DNA of 7,656 nucleotides from Rhodobacter sp. (GTDB taxonomy: Bacteria; Pseudomonadota; Alphaproteobacteria; Rhodobacterales; Rhodobacteraceae), in the NCBI GenBank assembly GCA_013824045.1, contig PNND01000348.1:1-7656 (forward strand), given 5' to 3'. A program made the position numbers and the translations under genes. This document shows, one piece after another, positions 6,121-7,656 of this stretch (its first letter is position 1; every line of letters starts with the position of its first letter). The notes below the pieces were generated by a model. It was given only the letters and a program-made list of their open reading frames with translations, was not told where the DNA came from and searched no databases.

Positions 6121-7656
6121 CAGCCCCACCAAAACCGCAGGTCGTCTCCTTCGACATGCACCCCGCGCGCGCGGCCCAAGCGCCCGCCGTTTCCTTCGCC
6201 CCGATCACACCGCCGCAACCCGCCGCACCCTTACGTGCCCGCGCGGAACTGGCCTCGGTCCTCTCATCCCTCCTTGGCGGGCGCTTGCTCACCTCCGACG
6301 TCGTCGATCTGCTCACCACCACCGGTGCCCCGGAACGCCCCGGCCTTGACCACCTCTCCGCCGCCTTCCGCCGCGCCGGTTACTCGGTGGCTCTCGACCA
6401 TGACCCCGCGCTGGGCGCCTTGCCCGCGTTGGCCGAAATGGCCACCGGGCAGATCGTCCTCGTCCTGTCGCGCGACCGCGACACCTTGTCGATCTACGAT
6501 CCCACCACCGATGACCGCAGCGCCGATGTGCCGCTTTCCGATTTCGCGGCCCATCACAGCGGCTGGGTGCTGCGCGTCCGCCTCCCCTTTGCCGAGGTCG
6601 AGGCGCGTCACGCCGAACCCGAGGAAACCCCCCACTGGTTCTGGTCCGAATTCCGCCACCACCGCCGCCCGATGATCGAGGTCGCCGCCGCCTCGCTCAC
6701 CGCCAACATCCTCGCCACCGCCATCGCGCTCTATGCGCTGCAAATCTACGATCGGGTCATTCCCAACCAATCCGAACCCACGCTCTGGGTGCTGACGCTG
6801 GGCGCGCTGCTGGCCATCGCCTTCGACGGTGCGCTCCGCATCGCCCGCGCCGCGCTAATGGACAATACCGGCCGCAAGATCGAACTCGCCGTGCAAGACC
6901 GGCTCATGCAGCGTCTTCTGGGCATGCGCGCCGCCCCCGGCGAACGCCAGCCGTCACAGGTGTTCGGGGCCATGCGCGATTTCGGCTCGGTCCGCGAATT
7001 CTTCACCGCCTCCACCATCGGCACGCTGGCCGACCTGCCCTTCCTCATCATCTTCCTCGCCCTTGTGGCCATGATCGGCGGCAACCTCGTCTGGGTGCTG
7101 GTGCTGGGCGGCATTCTCATGGTGGCCCCGGGCTTCCTGCTGCAATCGCGCATGATCGCGCTGACGAATTCCACCCAAGGCGCGAACATCAAGGCCGCCA
7201 AGCTGCTCTATGAGGCGGTCTTCGAACATGAAACCCTCACCACCCAGCGCGGGCAGGATCGCGTCCGCCGCCTCTGGGCAGAGCTTGTCGCTCTTTCCGC
7301 CCTGCGCGCATCAGACCAGCGCCACCTGACCTCCCTGCTAGGGTCATGGGCGCAGGGGGTGCAACAGGCCACCTATATCGCCGTGATCCTGATCGGCACC
7401 TTCATGGTCTTTGCGGGTAACTTCACCGTCGGCACCATCATCGCCGTCTCCATGCTCACCGCCCGCACCCTCGCGCCGCTCACCCAGCTTTCCGCCACGC
7501 TCGCCCGCTGGTCACAGGTCAAGGCCGCCCTCACGGGGTTGGAAATGATCGCCGAATCCCAGCAGGCCGAAGATCCCGCGCGCCGGTACCTGCGCCGCGA
7601 AACCATTTCCGGCCAGTTCGACCTGCGTGAACTGACCTTCCGCTACAGCCCCGATG
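6117..7656 (+). CDS. Type I secretion permease/ATPase, LapB/LssB-type, with C39-like domain (3' end missing)
   Basis: The frame is open from GTG at 6117 to the window edge, giving 513 residues of an expected 700 or so. I chose GTG because it overlaps the previous stop as GTGA, with a G-rich stretch (GGGGG) a few bases upstream; ATG at 6156 is a shorter alternative. Residues about 41-155 form a degenerate C39 peptidase-like domain, ending in IYDPTTDDRSADVPLSDF. It has no cysteine, so it should bind substrate but not cleave it. A HWFWSEF motif (173-179) leads into six membrane helices, at roughly 186-210, 222-240, 299-320, 323-342, 416-434 and 437-455. The stretches LYALQIYDRVIPNQSEPTLW and FGAMRDFGSVREFFTAST are characteristic of LapB-like exporters of large adhesins. 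The sequence stops at FDLRELTFRYSPD, the first strand of the nucleotide-binding domain with its probable A-loop tyrosine; Walker A and B are beyond the edge. It would energise export of the adhesin across the inner membrane. Confidence 0.9.
   Translation, partial: MTAPPKPQVVSFDMHPARAAQAPAVSFAPITPPQPAAPLRARAELASVLSSLLGGRLLTSDVVDLLTTTGAPERPGLDHLSAAFRRAGYSVALDHDPALGALPALAEMATGQIVLVLSRDRDTLSIYDPTTDDRSADVPLSDFAAHHSGWVLRVRLPFAEVEARHAEPEETPHWFWSEFRHHRRPMIEVAAASLTANILATAIALYALQIYDRVIPNQSEPTLWVLTLGALLAIAFDGALRIARAALMDNTGRKIELAVQDRLMQRLLGMRAAPGERQPSQVFGAMRDFGSVREFFTASTIGTLADLPFLIIFLALVAMIGGNLVWVLVLGGILMVAPGFLLQSRMIALTNSTQGANIKAAKLLYEAVFEHETLTTQRGQDRVRRLWAELVALSALRASDQRHLTSLLGSWAQGVQQATYIAVILIGTFMVFAGNFTVGTIIAVSMLTARTLAPLTQLSATLARWSQVKAALTGLEMIAESQQAEDPARRYLRRETISGQFDLRELTFRYSPD

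Overview
The window is GC-rich, with strong G/C third-position bias, dense head-to-tail genes and a Rhodobacter-like carbohydrate ABC ATPase. This suggests an alphaproteobacterium, probably of the Rhodobacterales (Rhodobacter/Paracoccus-like). That assignment rests on composition and family resemblance only. All supported genes lie on the + strand.

Left block (1-1304): the tail of a carbohydrate operon. Bases 1-294 are the C-terminal end of what looks like a Gfo/Idh/MocA-type sugar or polyol dehydrogenase. A complete ATP-binding subunit of a CUT1 (MalK/UgpC/SmoK-like) sugar ABC importer follows closely at 306-1304. Its permeases and binding protein are not in view and probably lie upstream.

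Middle (1305-1498): a 194-base intergenic region that separates the sugar operon from the next transcription unit. It contains short inverted repeats and presumably the promoter and leader of the downstream operon. I could not identify a convincing promoter box or a textbook terminator.

Right block (1499-7656, continuing off the end): a type I secretion/adhesin operon. It begins with a 1082-residue, cysteine-free, lysine-poor secreted protein. In order this has a BapA-type N-terminal prefix domain, a hydrophobic Ala/Gly segment with a ten-glycine run, about seven bacterial Ig-like repeats, and a C-terminal domain of the kind that carries type I secretion signals. Eleven bases later comes a TolC/OprM-type outer-membrane factor with a lipoprotein signal. 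Overlapping it by 4 bases at GTGA is a LapB/LssB-type secretion permease/ATPase, cut off by the window edge just as its nucleotide-binding domain begins. Its C39-like N-terminal domain has no cysteine. The usual third component, a HlyD/LapC-type membrane fusion protein, is expected just downstream.

Together the right-hand genes look like a self-contained adhesin and its dedicated exporter, likely for surface attachment or biofilm formation. The family is recognisable. The points of interest are the small size of the adhesin, its lack of RTX repeats, the N-terminal helix plus polyglycine, and the short structured leader. I found no RNA genes, CRISPR array, insertion sequence or integrase.
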